A DNA stretch of 13,068 nt from PNKC01 sp039917655 (GTDB lineage: Bacteria > Chloroflexota > Dehalococcoidia > Tepidiformales > Tepidiformaceae), in assembly GCA_039917655.1 (NCBI GenBank), contig JBDSJC010000134.1, positions 1-13,068 on the forward strand, in the 5' to 3' direction. The notes beneath the pieces are model-generated. The model saw only the letters and a list, made by a program, of their open reading frames with translations. It searched no databases and was not told where the DNA came from. The translations under genes and the position numbers were made by a program. Shown in pieces: positions 11,987 through 13,068 of the stretch; position 1 is the stretch's first letter; each line of letters begins with the position of its first letter.

Positions 11987-12678
11987 GAGACTGGAGGGTT
12001 GCTGCGGCGCTCACGGCGTTCCTCGCTATCGGGGCAGCCCTGGTGGGGTGGAGAACTTTGAGCACTGCCGCGTCGGGGGGTGATGGGGGCTTACCGCAGC
12101 TTGCGAGCCAGCAGTTCGCATCACGCGTCCTTCACTATACTTTGATCGAGTACACGAATTATGAAGTGAGAGGCAGCGCCCTTCCTGTCGCCGTCCAATC
12201 CGCGCAAACGACACTGGTCACCGAGCGGTGGGTTCAACTAGACGATACCGGCAACCAGTTCCGCTTCAAGACCACAACGAGGCTGCCGTCAGGCGAGATC
12301 TGGCAGGAGCGGCTTTATCGGGACAGCACCGAGGTGGTCAACTGGTATCAGTACCCCGGATCGGCTGCGGCGTGCAGCCAAACAAGCCGGCACTCCGAAG
12401 CGGCCGGCTCGTCGCTTCCGTTCGCGAACAAGGATCAGTTGGCTTCCGCTGGATTTAGCGAGACCGATCGCCCAACCGACCTTGCGCAAGCTGGCGCTCC
12501 CGCCGGTGCGCGCTCGTTCGAGAAGAACGAACGGCGTTCGCCAGCTCCCGGATTCCTGAGCGGGAGATCGGTGATCGTTCGCGATCGACGAACCGATCAG
12601 CGTACAGCTGACCTATTCTTTGGAGCCGATGCTCACGGCCACGAGGTGCTCTACAGTCCACCATGTTCTCGCCGCTGA
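11971..12678 (+). CDS. Membrane-anchored extracytoplasmic protein, unknown function
   Basis: A 235-residue protein I do not recognise. Residues 9-27 are a membrane segment (RVAAALTAFLAIGAALVGW) acting as signal anchor, so residues 30-235 should face outward. The outer part begins with QQFASRVLHYTLIEYTNYEV and contains strand-like segments (TTLVTERWVQLDD, FRFKTTTRLPSGEIWQERLYR, EVVNWYQYPG) recalling the open beta-sheet of LolA/RseB-like sensor or carrier domains; this is only a structural impression. Two Cys (about 134 and 232) could form a disulphide. GAGGAGGG lies six bases before the ATG, partly inside the inverted repeat at 11941-11960. It is the last gene of the overlapping chain begun by the LuxR-type regulator. 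An 88-base gap follows before the next secreted protein. Confidence 0.75.
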   Translation: MLGFLRDWRVAAALTAFLAIGAALVGWRTLSTAASGGDGGLPQLASQQFASRVLHYTLIEYTNYEVRGSALPVAVQSAQTTLVTERWVQLDDTGNQFRFKTTTRLPSGEIWQERLYRDSTEVVNWYQYPGSAAACSQTSRHSEAAGSSLPFANKDQLASAGFSETDRPTDLAQAGAPAGARSFEKNERRSPAPGFLSGRSVIVRDRRTDQRTADLFFGADAHGHEVLYSPPCSRR

Positions 12679-12766
12679 CCGTCGATACCACCTCTCCTGA
12701 AGAGGCGTGCACCATTAAGCCTTTGCCAGGCGGTTGCGCCCGGCCTAGCTAAAACGGAGTTCAGCG

Positions 12767-13068
12767 ATGAAGTGGTCTGCCTTAGCACGTTTTGCCGTCA
12801 TGTCTGTTGTGCTCGCCGCGACCGCGGCGGTAGGCTTGGATCGGCAGCAGCAGATTGGACCGCGCCGGATTGCCGGTTCATTATCATGTACTTCTACTTG
12901 CCGGCGGGCGAGTATCTGAACGCGTACGTTTGTCAAGACTTCGAAGACACGACCCTTCAGGCTGGGATTCTGACAGACGTGTACTCCTCGAACTCCGGCG
13001 TGCCGGAAATGTACGCGCAGGCGGACGCCTACGATACCTGCGCAGGCGGTGCCTATCAGCTCTACCCA
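12767..13068 (+). CDS. Secreted protein, frameshifted near the signal peptide, 3' end outside window
   Basis: ATG at 12767 (GGAG seven bases upstream) opens a clear signal peptide, MKWSALARFAVMSVVLAATA, and the frame then stops at 12917-12919. The mature protein appears in another frame: AAADWTAPDCRF, then MYFYLPAGEYLNAYVCQDF and onward without a stop to the window end. Joining them needs a one-base change near 12825-12845 (about one base missing). Possible causes are a sequencing error, a true frameshift or a programmed shift; no slippery heptamer is obvious. The mature part has Cys at several places (PDCRF, YVCQDF, YDTCAGG), suggesting disulphides, and no family I can name. It lies 88 bases after the membrane-anchored protein gene, so it may belong to the same unit. 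Confidence 0.6.

Overview
The window looks like a chromosomal stretch from a GC-rich, non-model bacterium, most probably a member of the Chloroflexota. That is inference from style: high GC with GC-rich third codon positions, a Thr/Pro/Ala-linker cupredoxin lipoprotein, a Gre factor with an integrase-like N-terminal extension, and extended -10 elements placed 7-11 bases before start codons. No rRNA or tRNA gene, CRISPR array, insertion sequence or replication origin was recognised. Genes face both ways in short units, as expected of an ordinary chromosome with small accessory islands.

Layout. 1-208: a broken remnant of a LytR-CpsA-Psr (LCP) domain protein. 372-794 (-): a cupredoxin lipoprotein, separated by a strong hairpin terminator (955-983) from a clade 3 haem catalase (1171-2655, -). 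2800-3320: two small paired-CxxC zinc-ribbon proteins facing each other. 3613-4437 (-) and 4485-5195 (+): a Gre-family elongation factor with an unusual N-terminal domain, divergent from rsmG across 47 bases. 5339-5941: a Yip1-like membrane protein with a clear extended -10 promoter and a strong terminator. 6056-7297: an MFS transporter. 7340-8180: an overlapping pair, a small unrecognised protein and an AbiEii-like nucleotidyltransferase, arranged like a toxin-antitoxin pair. 8397-8536: the start of a truncated secreted protein. 8537-10305 (-): an ABC-2 exporter (permease and ATPase with a 4-base overlap). 10358-10876 (-): a UGSC-family selenoprotein whose in-frame TGA codes for Sec. 10927-11430 (-): a GNAT acetyltransferase. 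11531-12678: a compact chain of four overlapping or abutting genes: a stand-alone LuxR-type HTH, a 42-residue CxxC microprotein, a 41-residue hydrophobic microprotein and a 235-residue membrane-anchored protein. 12767-end: a secreted protein whose signal peptide and mature part lie in different frames.

The strongest single result is the selenoprotein. A naive gene call splits it into two hypothetical proteins, but the TGA reads exactly as U in Ala-Asp-U-Gly-Ser-Cys, both halves are in one frame, and a stem-loop with a GUG loop follows the TGA at about the distance expected of a bacterial SECIS element. The most plausibly undescribed unit is the LuxR-microprotein-microprotein-membrane protein chain, which has a perfect 9-base inverted repeat abutting the Shine-Dalgarno sequence of its last gene. 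Functions there are not known, and I do not assign any beyond the HTH.
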